From a virus: a stretch of 64,000 bases of DNA. The stretch lies in the IMG/VR virus record IMGVR_UViG_3300029993_000005, positions 124,001-188,000 of that record; one strand, given 5' to 3'. This document shows positions 1 to 7,862 of the stretch, piece after piece. Position 1 is the stretch's first letter; each line of letters opens with the position of its first letter. A program made the translations under genes and the position numbers. The notes beneath the pieces are model-generated. The model saw only the letters and a list, made by a program, of their open reading frames with translations. It made no database searches and had not been told where the DNA came from.

Positions 1-507
1 ATGAGTACACCAAATGTATCAACCGTTCCAATTACTCCAATCCCTCCTAAACTACCACTAACTGCGGCCGAAATAAAGGCTGTTGTTATTCAGTATTGCT
101 TAGACAAGAATATGGCGGTTAACGCAGAAGTAGGGTTGTGCAAATATGGAAAACTAAGGGCTGACATACTAGCCCTGACCTTTGCTGGTGACACTACGGT
201 AATAGAAATTAAAAGCTCAGTTTCTGATTTCAAATCAGACAAGAAATGGCATAACTACTTGCCATTCGCAAATAAATTTTATTTTGCAATGAGTCCTGAG
301 GTCTACGCCAAAGTGCAGGACTCAATACCAAAAGAAGATGGTATTGGTGTCATGTTGATTACACAAGCAACTCATACTTACGGCAAACCTAGATTGCATA
401 TAGAACGCAAATCCAAGCATAAAGAAATAGAAGCTAGCATCAATATTGAGCTGATAATTAGACTGGCGTTCCGCAATGCTATGTTCAATCGCCTACACCG
501 GAAATAG
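1..507 (+). CDS. MmcB-like PD-(D/E)xK nuclease
   Basis: A 168-aa protein that resembles the MmcB family of DNA-repair-associated putative nucleases. A PD-(D/E)xK core is visible: Asp55 in KLRADIL, then Glu69 and Lys71 in VIEIKSS, followed by the family-typical segment SDFKSDKKWHNYL and FYFAM. Length is close to that of bacterial MmcB proteins. It lies directly upstream of a homing endonuclease and the portal gene. The window begins exactly at this ATG, so an upstream start cannot be excluded. The family assignment is by motif; its role in the phage (DNA repair or DNA processing) is inference. Confidence 0.7.
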   Translation: MSTPNVSTVPITPIPPKLPLTAAEIKAVVIQYCLDKNMAVNAEVGLCKYGKLRADILALTFAGDTTVIEIKSSVSDFKSDKKWHNYLPFANKFYFAMSPEVYAKVQDSIPKEDGIGVMLITQATHTYGKPRLHIERKSKHKEIEASINIELIIRLAFRNAMFNRLHRK

Positions 508-522
508 AGGACTCAAATATTC

Positions 523-2133
523 ATGAGTACCAAGCCAGAGGCTTATGCGCGTGATCTAACCTGTGTCTATTGTGGTGGATCCTTGCCGGAAACTCATTCA
601 GCCTATTCTAAGTTGAGCAAGTACACCAAGGTAAAGACTGGTAACAAGTTGGCATTTTGTTGTTTGAGTCATGCTACGTTGTTCAACAATGCAAAGCGAA
701 CTCCTGAACAATTAGCCGATATTGGTGCAAAGACAAGTGCTGCACGTAGCAAACCAATACCAGCACACGATCTAAAATGTAATCATTGCGGCACCCCTAT
801 ACATCTAGGTCACAAAGCCTACAAAACAATAGGTGCCTATAACAAAGCAAAGGCTGGATTAATCAACGTCTTTTGCAGTCTTAATCATGCTCAGCTTTAT
901 ATCAATGAGCATCGTACCCACCAACAGAAACTCAAACGTAGGTCCACCATTTCTACTGGCTGTGTACAAAATGATAGTTCTAGCCAACGCCATGAGACAA
1001 TGAAGAACCGGGGTTCTTATAACCAGAGCAAGCCTGAACTAAGAATTTTTCATAAGCTGCGTCGAGTATTGCCGAACTTAGAATATCAGTATAGGAAGCG
1101 TGAGGGCTATCCCTATGCCGCTGATTTTTACGACCCCGACTCAGATACTATATTTGAGTATCAGGGCTTCATGACGCACGGTGGTGCTCCCTATGACTCT
1201 CAATCGTCCGAACATGCGTTAAGGGTCAAGCAGTTAAAACTCAGGGCCAAGACCGATAAATGGCTTGCTAAATTAACCTTAAAGATATGGACTAGTAGCG
1301 ATCCGCAGAAACGAGCGGCTATTCGTAAATCCAATATCAACTTTGTTGAATGGTTTACTGAGGAACAGTTTGAGACCTGGTATTCGACATTCCTTGCTCA
1401 ACACCTTGGCTCCGATAAATCAAAAGGACTGGCCTACAAATTTGGATCTCAAGTACTGTGTGCTTACGACGAGCTATTACGTGCCCGCCTATTGAATAAG
1501 TACCCTGATCTTATAACATTCTATCCCTGGGAAGACGTCAACAAGGTGGCTAAACTTCTGCTACCAAAAGACGTAATGTACGCTCGTAAATTAGAGGTGT
1601 GCGTAATACCCAACGATATAGCTGATCAATTCTGTGCCAAATATCACGTGCAGGGTAAATGTCGGGGAACTACTCTATCTATAGCTTTGGTTCAAGGACA
1701 TAGAATAATTGGGGCCATGACCTTTGGGACCCCTCGGTATAACAAGAATTTCGACTATGAATTATTACGCTTGTGTTTCAGCTCAGCCATAGTCGGCGGG
1801 TCCTCTAGAATGTGGAAACTCGCAGTCTCCAAATTAGGCAACCCTTCAGTAATATCCTATTGTGATCTCTCCAAATTTAACGGTAACGTTTATAGACAAT
1901 TAGGTTTCAAGCTCAAGAGAACCCCAATCCCAGGTCTTCATTGGTATAACCCGCTAAATGGACGCCATGTAACTGATAACCTATTACGTCAACGAGGATT
2001 TGATCAACTCGTGGGTTCTAAAATAAATACTGTCTATGGAAAAGGCACTAATAACGCTGAGCTCATGACCAGTCACGGATTTATACCTGTATATGATGAG
2101 GGGCAGGCTACCTTTATCTATAACCCAATTTAG
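523..2133 (+). CDS. Free-standing homing endonuclease, Vsr-like nuclease with Hef-like C-terminus
   Basis: A 536-aa protein. Two treble-clef or zinc-ribbon-like units stand at the N-terminus (CVYC...FCCLSH near residues 14-50 and CNHC...FCSLNH near 86-125). A Vsr-like/EDxHD nuclease core follows (AADFYDPDSDTIFEYQG, then THG, YD and TLKIWT, about residues 200-260). The C-terminal ~190 residues match the Hef-like domain of phage homing endonucleases (FCAKYHVQGKCRG, MTFGTPRYNK, YELLRLCFSS, VISYCDLSKFNG). It is clearly paralogous to the endonuclease at 3603-5564. It fits between two genes that both have normal ends, so it is free-standing. It probably cuts an allele of a nearby gene lacking the element; this is inference. 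Confidence 0.85.
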   Translation: MSTKPEAYARDLTCVYCGGSLPETHSAYSKLSKYTKVKTGNKLAFCCLSHATLFNNAKRTPEQLADIGAKTSAARSKPIPAHDLKCNHCGTPIHLGHKAYKTIGAYNKAKAGLINVFCSLNHAQLYINEHRTHQQKLKRRSTISTGCVQNDSSSQRHETMKNRGSYNQSKPELRIFHKLRRVLPNLEYQYRKREGYPYAADFYDPDSDTIFEYQGFMTHGGAPYDSQSSEHALRVKQLKLRAKTDKWLAKLTLKIWTSSDPQKRAAIRKSNINFVEWFTEEQFETWYSTFLAQHLGSDKSKGLAYKFGSQVLCAYDELLRARLLNKYPDLITFYPWEDVNKVAKLLLPKDVMYARKLEVCVIPNDIADQFCAKYHVQGKCRGTTLSIALVQGHRIIGAMTFGTPRYNKNFDYELLRLCFSSAIVGGSSRMWKLAVSKLGNPSVISYCDLSKFNGNVYRQLGFKLKRTPIPGLHWYNPLNGRHVTDNLLRQRGFDQLVGSKINTVYGKGTNNAELMTSHGFIPVYDEGQATFIYNPI

Positions 2134-2143
2134 TAGGACTACT

Positions 2144-3628
2144 ATGTTCACAAATAATAGATTGTTGGGGGTCAATGGAAAGACCATCAACATGAGTCAT
2201 CAGGTGTTTGGTAATAACGGAGCCTCTGTAGCCATGCGTAGTTATAAAGGCCGTGATGATGGCTCAAAAGTAAAGTTGAGTGCCAATGTAGTGGGGAGTA
2301 GTGGCGGTGGTGGAGCCTCTATGTCTGTTAATGGTTTCTGGCAATCTAATTACCAGTACTACATGACAGGGATTATCCCGGCAGACCCCCATCTTATTGA
2401 TACCTCAACGTTAGCTCTGTTCTACAGAGATATTTATATGTTCGATAGTGTCGGCGGGTCAGTAGTTGACATATTGTCGCATTTCCCATTCTCCAGTTGG
2501 GAACTCAGAGGCCTGGATGCTCAAGATTTAAAACCTTTCAATGACGCATTAGAAAGGTTGAATATTCAGACGATGCTACCCTTAATCAGCACCGCCCATT
2601 TAACTGATGGTTTCTTTTGTGGCTCCTTAGTATTCGATCCTAAGTCCAAACAGTTTATAGACACGATGTTGCACGATGCCTTGTCCTGTGCAGTTATTCC
2701 CTCACCGTTCTTTGGAATTGACCCTACGATTAATGTGCGGGTTGGCCAAGCAACACAGCAGTTCATGCACGATACATCAGAATACGCACGTCGATATCTG
2801 CAGCAAATGCCTCATCAGTTTGTCGACATGTTGAAAAGCGGTGCATTTACATTAGATCCAGTGACCACGATGTTTATTCCACGTCGATCCACAACGGATA
2901 GAGCTTATACATCGTTTCTACACCGTATTCTTCCGATGTATTTGATTGAGAAGACTCTGTTTCGTGGAACCTTAGTTGAGACTCAAAGACGTCAACGGGC
3001 AATGACACATTTGACGGCCGGTGACGATACATGGACTCCTACATCAGAAGAATTGAATCAATTGGTACAGTCTTTTCAACAGGCTGAATATGATCCTTTA
3101 GGTGGTTGGATATCTACACGTAACGCAGTGCAAGCAGTTGATCTCAGGCCTGGCGGAGATTTTTTTAAGTTTTCTGATATGGCTGATATATTTGTTCCCT
3201 ATAAGTTAAGGGCTTTAGGTGCCAGTGAATCATTCATGAGTCAGGAAGCCTGTTTGATAGGCTCTACCCAAATTAAACTTCAGAATGGTACGACCACGAG
3301 TATAGAGAGCCTAAGTCCTATCCATGGTCTAGCACCTCATGAACTAAAGAAAGGTCAGTGGTTTCCTCTAAATTTAGAACTACCCAATCGAATTTCGAAT
3401 TCTGCTAAAACTGAAGCTTGGTCATATCAAGGTTATAGGGAAACTTTTACGGTAACCACGGAAGATGGTAAACAAGTCACAGGGACTGAAAATCATCCAT
3501 TTTTTGTTTTATGTGAAGACGGAACTACTAAATGGAAACGTCTAGACGAGCTAAAAGAAGGTGATTTAATTGCGGTAGACGAAGAAGAACAGGAAGTTAA
3601 TAATGCCCAGACCACCGTCAGCAGCTAG
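2144..3628 (+). CDS. Portal protein, N-terminal part fused to split-intein N-half
   Basis: The ATG at 2144 follows the upstream stop by 10 bases and has AGGA just ahead. The first 369 residues are an N-extein that reads like a phage portal protein (MFDSVGGSVVDILSHFPFSSW near the N-terminus, a long alpha/beta body, then FKFSDMADIFVPYKLRALG and ESFMSQEA). The reading then switches at TGT 3251 into an intein N-terminal half of 125 residues that ends at a stop, so the portal is incomplete here. The rest of the portal is encoded at 5564-6469. The portal is the dodecameric channel through which DNA enters the head. The joined protein would be 369 + 262 = 631 residues. Portal identity rests on protein features and neighbourhood. 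Confidence 0.85.
   Translation: MFTNNRLLGVNGKTINMSHQVFGNNGASVAMRSYKGRDDGSKVKLSANVVGSSGGGGASMSVNGFWQSNYQYYMTGIIPADPHLIDTSTLALFYRDIYMFDSVGGSVVDILSHFPFSSWELRGLDAQDLKPFNDALERLNIQTMLPLISTAHLTDGFFCGSLVFDPKSKQFIDTMLHDALSCAVIPSPFFGIDPTINVRVGQATQQFMHDTSEYARRYLQQMPHQFVDMLKSGAFTLDPVTTMFIPRRSTTDRAYTSFLHRILPMYLIEKTLFRGTLVETQRRQRAMTHLTAGDDTWTPTSEELNQLVQSFQQAEYDPLGGWISTRNAVQAVDLRPGGDFFKFSDMADIFVPYKLRALGASESFMSQEACLIGSTQIKLQNGTTTSIESLSPIHGLAPHELKKGQWFPLNLELPNRISNSAKTEAWSYQGYRETFTVTTEDGKQVTGTENHPFFVLCEDGTTKWKRLDELKEGDLIAVDEEEQEVNNAQTTVSS
3251..3625 (+). other. Split intein N-half (IntN) in the portal gene
   Basis: The segment starts at Cys1 in block A (CLIGSTQIKLQNG) and contains block B with the T-x-x-H motif (GTENHPFFVL) and an N4-like block (WKRLDELKEGDLIAV). 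It finishes with a very acidic tail (DEEEQEV) and a stop codon, with no endonuclease or C-terminal splicing block in the same frame. These are the elements of the HINT fold of an intein N-half. The partner half is at 5564-5680. Confidence 0.9.
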
Positions 3629-5564
3629 AATAAAAACTTTAAAATGTTCTTACTGCAATGAAATCATTTCAGAGACTCACGAAATATATAAGACTAGACG
3701 GGACTACGATGAAGCTACAGCTGGACTACGCACTGTGTTTTGCTGTAAAGGGCATAGTGTGTCTTATCGCCATGATAATTTAAGCCCGGAAGATAAATTT
3801 GCATATCATGAAAAGATAGCGACGTCCCGTAAAAATCGTAGTCCTGAAGAGAAACATTTGTCAGGGACTAAACTTAGAGACACCAAAGCTAATTTCTCGG
3901 AGGAGAAAAAAGCAGATATTCGAAGTAGAATCCAGGCAACGGCTAAAGCTAATGATTCCTATGCAAAGGCTGCATTGAAACGTGAGATCACCCTAATTGA
4001 GACTCATGGTCTGGACTACGGCAAGAAACGTCAGGTCAAAGCCCGAGAGACTATGCTGAGGGAGCATGGAATTCCATGCTCCCTAGTTAGCGGTAGTGTT
4101 TTTAGGGCCAAAGCTGAGGCTACAAATGTGGAACTTTATGGTTTTCATAACGCTACAATGAACCCACAAATTGCAGCGAAAACCGTAGCTACTTATACTG
4201 AACGTCATGGCGGTATGGGAAGAGCAAGTCCTAGCGCTAATGCTGAGTATAAGAAAACCATGATAAAAGAATATGGTACTGATCAACCAATGCAAGTTAA
4301 AGAGTTTGTAGACAAGGCTAGGGAAAAGTTTAGGCAAATAGGGCGTCTAAAGTCCAACGCTACTAAAATAAAAAATAATACGACGCCTAAAGAGGTTGCT
4401 TGGAAAGGCCATGCAACTAAAAAACTTAATGGCACGTACACAACTAATAAACAAGAGCAATACATCCTCCACTGTCTTAGATCTTTACTGGGGTGTCAGG
4501 TAGAATACTTGTATAGAGACCACCCGGATTACCCATGGGAAGCTGATTTCTATGATCCCGACTCAGATACTATATTTGAATACCAGGGTTACTTTACACA
4601 TGGTGACGAAGCTTATGACAAAAACAATAAACAGCATAAGCTAAAAGTTGCTGACTTAAGTACAAAAGAAGGCTGGGCTCCAGCTCTGACATTGAAAATA
4701 TGGACTAAACTAGATCCGTTAAAAAGAAAAACTGCTAAAAACAAAAACCTATCTTTTGTAGAGTGGTTTAATATCGAGCAATTTCATGTTTGGTTCTATA
4801 CTCAAATAGCCAAACTGTTTAACGCTAAACATAGCAGGGTCAAGAGTGGATGGTTTAAATTAGCTCCTGACTATTATTTAGCATCCCACTGTGCATTAGC
4901 TAACGTTAGACTTCCGAAAGGTAGAATTATTGTATTTTACCCATGGGACGATTTGAAAAAGCTTTCTCTTATAATTTCGAAAGAAAAAGAAATAATTTAT
5001 GCTAGAAAAACTAAAATATCAATCATAACCAAAGAAACAGCGGATAAATTCTGTGAGAAATATCATATGCAGGGATCCTGCCGAGGAACCGATTTAGCTT
5101 TAGGACTTTATGTTACAACAGCAGAAAATAATAATCGACTAGTTGGAGTCATGACATTTGGGAATCCTCGTTATAACAAGAAATTTGATTATGAACTATT
5201 ACGTTTATGTTTTTCTTCTTTAGTTGTTGGTGGCTCTCAAAAATTGTGGTCCGCAGCTAATAAGTATTTAACAGGTTCAGTAATAAGCTATTGTGATTTA
5301 TCCAAATTTTCTGGGGCTATCTACACTAAATTAGGATTTATCCAGAAAAATAAACCCAAATCTTCAATTGTTTGGTACAACCCGGAATCAGGAATTCGCA
5401 TCACGGATAACCTATTGCGCCAACGAGGATTCGATCAATTAATTGGTAAAAAATTGGGAATCATATATGGCAAGGGTGAATCTAATAATGCACTTATGAA
5501 AAAATATGGTTTTATTCCTGTTCAAGACCAAGGGCAGTCCGTGTACATTACGGAGTTAAAATAA
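3603..5564 (+). CDS. Homing endonuclease inside the fractured portal gene
   Basis: A 653-aa protein. It has one N-terminal Cys unit (CSYC...FCCKGH, residues 14-50), a long basic linker rich in Lys and Glu, and a Vsr-like nuclease core (EADFYDPDSDTIFEYQG, FTHG, YD, TLKIWTKLD). The C-terminus is Hef-like (KYHMQGSCRG, VMTFGNPRYNKKFDYELLRL, ISYCDLSKFSG, DNLLRQRGFDQLIG). It starts 26 bases before the IntN stop and its TAA overlaps the ATG of the IntC frame (TAATG), so translation of the three frames is coupled. This is the arrangement known as a fractured gene, seen in metagenomic phage DNA with split inteins. Its DNA looks richer in A and T than the portal frames on either side. Confidence 0.9.
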   Translation: MPRPPSAARIKTLKCSYCNEIISETHEIYKTRRDYDEATAGLRTVFCCKGHSVSYRHDNLSPEDKFAYHEKIATSRKNRSPEEKHLSGTKLRDTKANFSEEKKADIRSRIQATAKANDSYAKAALKREITLIETHGLDYGKKRQVKARETMLREHGIPCSLVSGSVFRAKAEATNVELYGFHNATMNPQIAAKTVATYTERHGGMGRASPSANAEYKKTMIKEYGTDQPMQVKEFVDKAREKFRQIGRLKSNATKIKNNTTPKEVAWKGHATKKLNGTYTTNKQEQYILHCLRSLLGCQVEYLYRDHPDYPWEADFYDPDSDTIFEYQGYFTHGDEAYDKNNKQHKLKVADLSTKEGWAPALTLKIWTKLDPLKRKTAKNKNLSFVEWFNIEQFHVWFYTQIAKLFNAKHSRVKSGWFKLAPDYYLASHCALANVRLPKGRIIVFYPWDDLKKLSLIISKEKEIIYARKTKISIITKETADKFCEKYHMQGSCRGTDLALGLYVTTAENNNRLVGVMTFGNPRYNKKFDYELLRLCFSSLVVGGSQKLWSAANKYLTGSVISYCDLSKFSGAIYTKLGFIQKNKPKSSIVWYNPESGIRITDNLLRQRGFDQLIGKKLGIIYGKGESNNALMKKYGFIPVQDQGQSVYITELK

Positions 5565-5680
5565 TGAAGTTTGTAAAAATAGTTTCAATTGAGGCCTCTG
5601 GTAAAAACCATGTATATGATATAGCCATGGCTAAAGACGAGGATCCCTCATTTATTGCAAATGGTATTATTGTGCATAAT
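5564..5680 (+). other. Split intein C-half (IntC)
   Basis: A 39-residue C-half with a basic start (MKFVKIVSIEASGKNH), block F (VYDIAMAKDEDPSF) and block G ending in His-Asn before Thr+1 (ANGIIVHN|T). The His-Asn pair and a +1 Thr are the residues needed for Asn cyclization and transesterification. Its length is typical of a natural split-intein C-half. Confidence 0.9.
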
Positions 5681-6469
5681 ACCTATGCCAGCCAAGAAGC
5701 GGGGTATAGCCTATTCTTGGAAACAACTAATAGCTATCGGACAGACTTAACCGAACGTATTTTCAACTCAAAATTATTTCCGTTGATAGCCGTTGTTAAT
5801 AATCTGTATAAAGATCCTAGTAAAGGTAGAGCCAAGGGTGGTCAGCTACTTGATTTTTTGTTTAACAGAAACAATCGTAACAACTTGAAAATGCCACAAC
5901 TTCACTGGCATAAGGAGTTGGAAGCCAAGGGTGAAGACAACATGGCTGAACTCCTGGAATTAGCCTCTGACAAGGGTGTACCTATTCCATTGAAGATGTG
6001 GATGGCTGCTTCCAAAATTGATCCAGAATCATTGTTACGTGACCTATCTGAGGACCAAGCCTTACGCGATAAATTAGCTCAGTACACGGGTAAGGACACT
6101 AGCCATGAGGGTGAGGACGATCATGAGTTCTCTGATGAAGACGATAACGCGCATGATGGTCGGGGTGTAGACGTCAGAGGCTCGGTTCCAGGTGAACGTT
6201 TAACTACTCAACGCCTAAGTCAAATGATTCAAAGTCCACGTGTTCCGCTATTAGCCCGCGAGTTTGGGGACTCTGGTGACTCATGGACCTTCACAAAGAC
6301 GGGTAAGGTCAAACATGTTCCTTCAATAGCTAAGGCTGACCGTAATGCTAAGGCCAATGACACGATATTGAAAATTGCCAAACAGGCGGACAGGGATCCT
6401 CATTATCGTGAAGAATTAAAGAAAAGGAATCAGGCCAAACTCGGGCGTACAAAAGTTAAAGACATGTAA
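5564..6469 (+). CDS. Split-intein C-half fused to portal protein, C-terminal part
   Basis: A 301-aa protein. Residues 1-39 are an intein C-half (blocks F and G: HVYDIAM, then DPSFIANGIIVHN) and residues 40-301 are the C-extein, beginning with Thr at the +1 nucleophile position (TYASQEAGYSLFLE). The extein continues the portal: YRTDLTERIFNSKLFPL, then helices and an acidic segment (GEDDHEFSDEDDN). Joining ...SFMSQEA to TYASQEAG... restores an uninterrupted portal reading. The ATG overlaps the endonuclease stop. The protein needs IntN in trans to become a functional portal. Confidence 0.87.
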   Translation: MKFVKIVSIEASGKNHVYDIAMAKDEDPSFIANGIIVHNTYASQEAGYSLFLETTNSYRTDLTERIFNSKLFPLIAVVNNLYKDPSKGRAKGGQLLDFLFNRNNRNNLKMPQLHWHKELEAKGEDNMAELLELASDKGVPIPLKMWMAASKIDPESLLRDLSEDQALRDKLAQYTGKDTSHEGEDDHEFSDEDDNAHDGRGVDVRGSVPGERLTTQRLSQMIQSPRVPLLAREFGDSGDSWTFTKTGKVKHVPSIAKADRNAKANDTILKIAKQADRDPHYREELKKRNQAKLGRTKVKDM

Positions 6470-6477
6470 GGACCACT

Positions 6478-6735
6478 ATGTATTCGTTCCTAGTAAAGGA
6501 AGTTCCTGTGTCAGTAAGTCTTGAACCAGAATACCAGTGGTTTACCTATCACGGACGTTCACCCGTTCTAATTAAGTTCCAAGGTAAGTCACTGGCTATT
6601 GGAAAGGGAAAACGTTTTGGTGTTCGGCCCTCGACTTCGGGCACTGAAATTCGTTTAGTTTTTCCCGAGGATAAGTCAAAGGTATTAACCATTAGCAGAG
6701 AACAGGCTGAAAGTTTAGCCAAAGGAGTGAAGTAA
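6478..6735 (+). CDS. Small protein of unknown function
   Basis: An 85-aa protein, rich in beta-type residues (WFTYHGRSPVLIKFQGKSLAIG), with no motif I can name. The start is supported by AAGGA just upstream (TAAGGACCACTATG), the same spacing style as the portal start. Its stop overlaps the next ATG (TAATG), so it is co-translated with the following gene. It sits immediately after the portal, where head-assembly genes are common, but nothing in the sequence proves such a role. Confidence 0.75.
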   Translation: MYSFLVKEVPVSVSLEPEYQWFTYHGRSPVLIKFQGKSLAIGKGKRFGVRPSTSGTEIRLVFPEDKSKVLTISREQAESLAKGVK

Positions 6736-7575
6736 TGGACACGCATTCTTCAGAAACCGGGGTCGACATAGAACCCGATAAAGAGTCCACTATTAAATAC
6801 TACGGTATTTTATTTGACGACTATACACCTCCAGTCGAGGGTCAAATTCTCAGGGACTGCTTAGCTCTGCAGAACATTGCGGGGCACTCAGTTGATGAAT
6901 TAGTTATTGTTTGTGAAAGTGAGGCCCCCGATTCTTTACTAAAAGCCTTGGGCTTACGCAGAGTAGGGGACCCATCTTTAACCGATGACTGGATTGTTTA
7001 TCGCACTCAAGAAGAGTGGCCCGAACCTCCTGATAATGCCACAACAGTAACGCAAAGAGACTTGTGGGTACAGCTAGGAAAAGAGAATCTGACGGTCATG
7101 GACGAGCAACATACTAATGGCTACTATTTGCCGCCTTTTTACCTGGGGCCGCTTAGCAGTAATGTTAAGTGATAAGGTTTTGAATTGCTGGAAACCCCTT
7201 AGAGCTTCTTGAACCACAACGCGTAACCACCAAATGGTTAGATGGTTAGATCGTGAAGGTTTGAAAATCAAGAAGATTGGGCAATCAGCAGCGAAGCTCG
7301 AAAGAGAACGTTCAACGACTAGGCCGTAAGGCCGTACCTACCAAGTGGTGGGGAAGTGGAGCCCTCCTAGAAATTTAGGATGAAGATATAGTCTGAACAT
7401 CTGGTGAAAGCCAGAGCAGCTACTCGATGGTAAGACGAGCAAGCGCCTTTAGCCTAACGAGCTGAGGGGAACATAAATGCAAGGAAGACTTAGTCCAGAT
7501 ACGATTAGTTTGTTACGTCCGGCACCAAATGGCTACGTTCCAACTGACCCCTCTCTTATATTGATTTGGTCCTAA
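6735..7575 (+). CDS. Unknown protein; gene interrupted near its 3' end by a group I intron
   Basis: Exon 1 runs from 6735 to 7157 or 7166 and encodes an acidic protein with no recognised family (DDYTPPVEGQILRDCLALQN, WIVYRTQEEWPEPPDNATT). Unspliced mRNA meets TGA at 7170-7172, giving a 145-aa product. If the intron ending at 7479 is removed, translation continues in the same frame into exon 2 (7480-7575) and adds 31 residues (QGRLSPDTISLLRPAPNGY and on to IWS, then TAA). That gives a protein of 172 or 175 residues depending on which 5' splice site is used; both candidates fall on codon boundaries. The gene is coupled to the preceding one and precedes a terminator. Function unknown. Confidence 0.65.
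7167..7479 (+). ncRNA. Group I self-splicing intron without an ORF
   Basis: Core elements can be read off. P4 is GCTG/CAGC, around GGAAA on the 5' side and CAAT on the 3' side. P5 is CCC/GGG, extended by CTTCTTGA/TCAAGAAG. P7 is GTTCA(AC)GACTA near 7310-7321, paired with TAGTCTGAAC at 7389-7398. P7.1 is a GGCC-GTAA-GGCC hairpin. P8 is TCCTA/TAGGA. P9-type hairpins include CTGG/CCAG and CTCG/CGAG. The 3' end GGGGAACATAAATG closely resembles that of the T4 td intron. A P1-like hairpin at 7150-7171 (CGCTTAGC/GTTAAGTG) contains the exon end, so the 5' boundary may be 7158 instead of 7167. About 313 nt long, with no endonuclease inside. Resembles subgroup IA introns. Confidence 0.85.
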
Positions 7576-7697
7576 CCCGTTTTTTAATTAAGCATAATTC
7601 TAAGTCCCAATTTAATAGTATCTCGAACTTGATGTCCGAATCGTTTTGTTTGCGCTTTGACGATTAGCTCTGTGGGAAGGGTCGGGCACTAAGTCTT

Positions 7698-7738
7698 GGG
7701 AGGGCCTACGGCTTCGAGGCTTGCCCTCCCTCTTTTTT
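7698..7738 (+). terminator. Rho-independent terminator
   Basis: GGGAGGGC at 7698-7705 pairs with GCCCTCCC at 7723-7730, followed by TCTTTTTT. It ends the portal/intron transcription block ahead of the tail genes. Confidence 0.85.
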
Positions 7739-7784
7739 ATTTAATTTAAGTCTAATCCCTAATCCCTAATCTTTACCTTTACCC

Positions 7785-7828
7785 AAGAGACGGCTAGCTC
7801 TTGAGGTTCCAAACTTCAGCCGTCTCTT
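7785..7828 (+). promoter_or_regulatory. Perfect 11-bp hairpin upstream of the tail operon
   Basis: AAGAGACGGCT at 7785-7795 pairs perfectly with AGCCGTCTCTT at 7818-7828 around a 22-nt loop. No T-run follows, so a simple terminator is less likely. It lies 34 bases before the ATG at 7863, in what would be the 5' leader of the tail genes. Just upstream is a short CCTAAT triplicate (7752-7771). An mRNA-stability or regulatory role is inference. Confidence 0.5.
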
Positions 7829-7862
7829 CGGTGTTCATTAGCTTCAACAGGGCACCAAAATC

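Noticed and set aside
2093-2143. Upstream ATG for the portal N-part (2093).
   Set aside because: It lies inside the preceding gene; the ATG at 2144 has AGGA and follows the stop directly.
7477-7575. Independent 32-aa peptide starting at ATG 7477.
   Set aside because: The ATG is the last part of the td-like intron 3' end; exon 2 continuation is a better explanation.
7752-7771. CCTAAT triplicate as a CRISPR or telomere-like repeat.
   Set aside because: Only three short units with no spacers; too small to mean more than local slippage.
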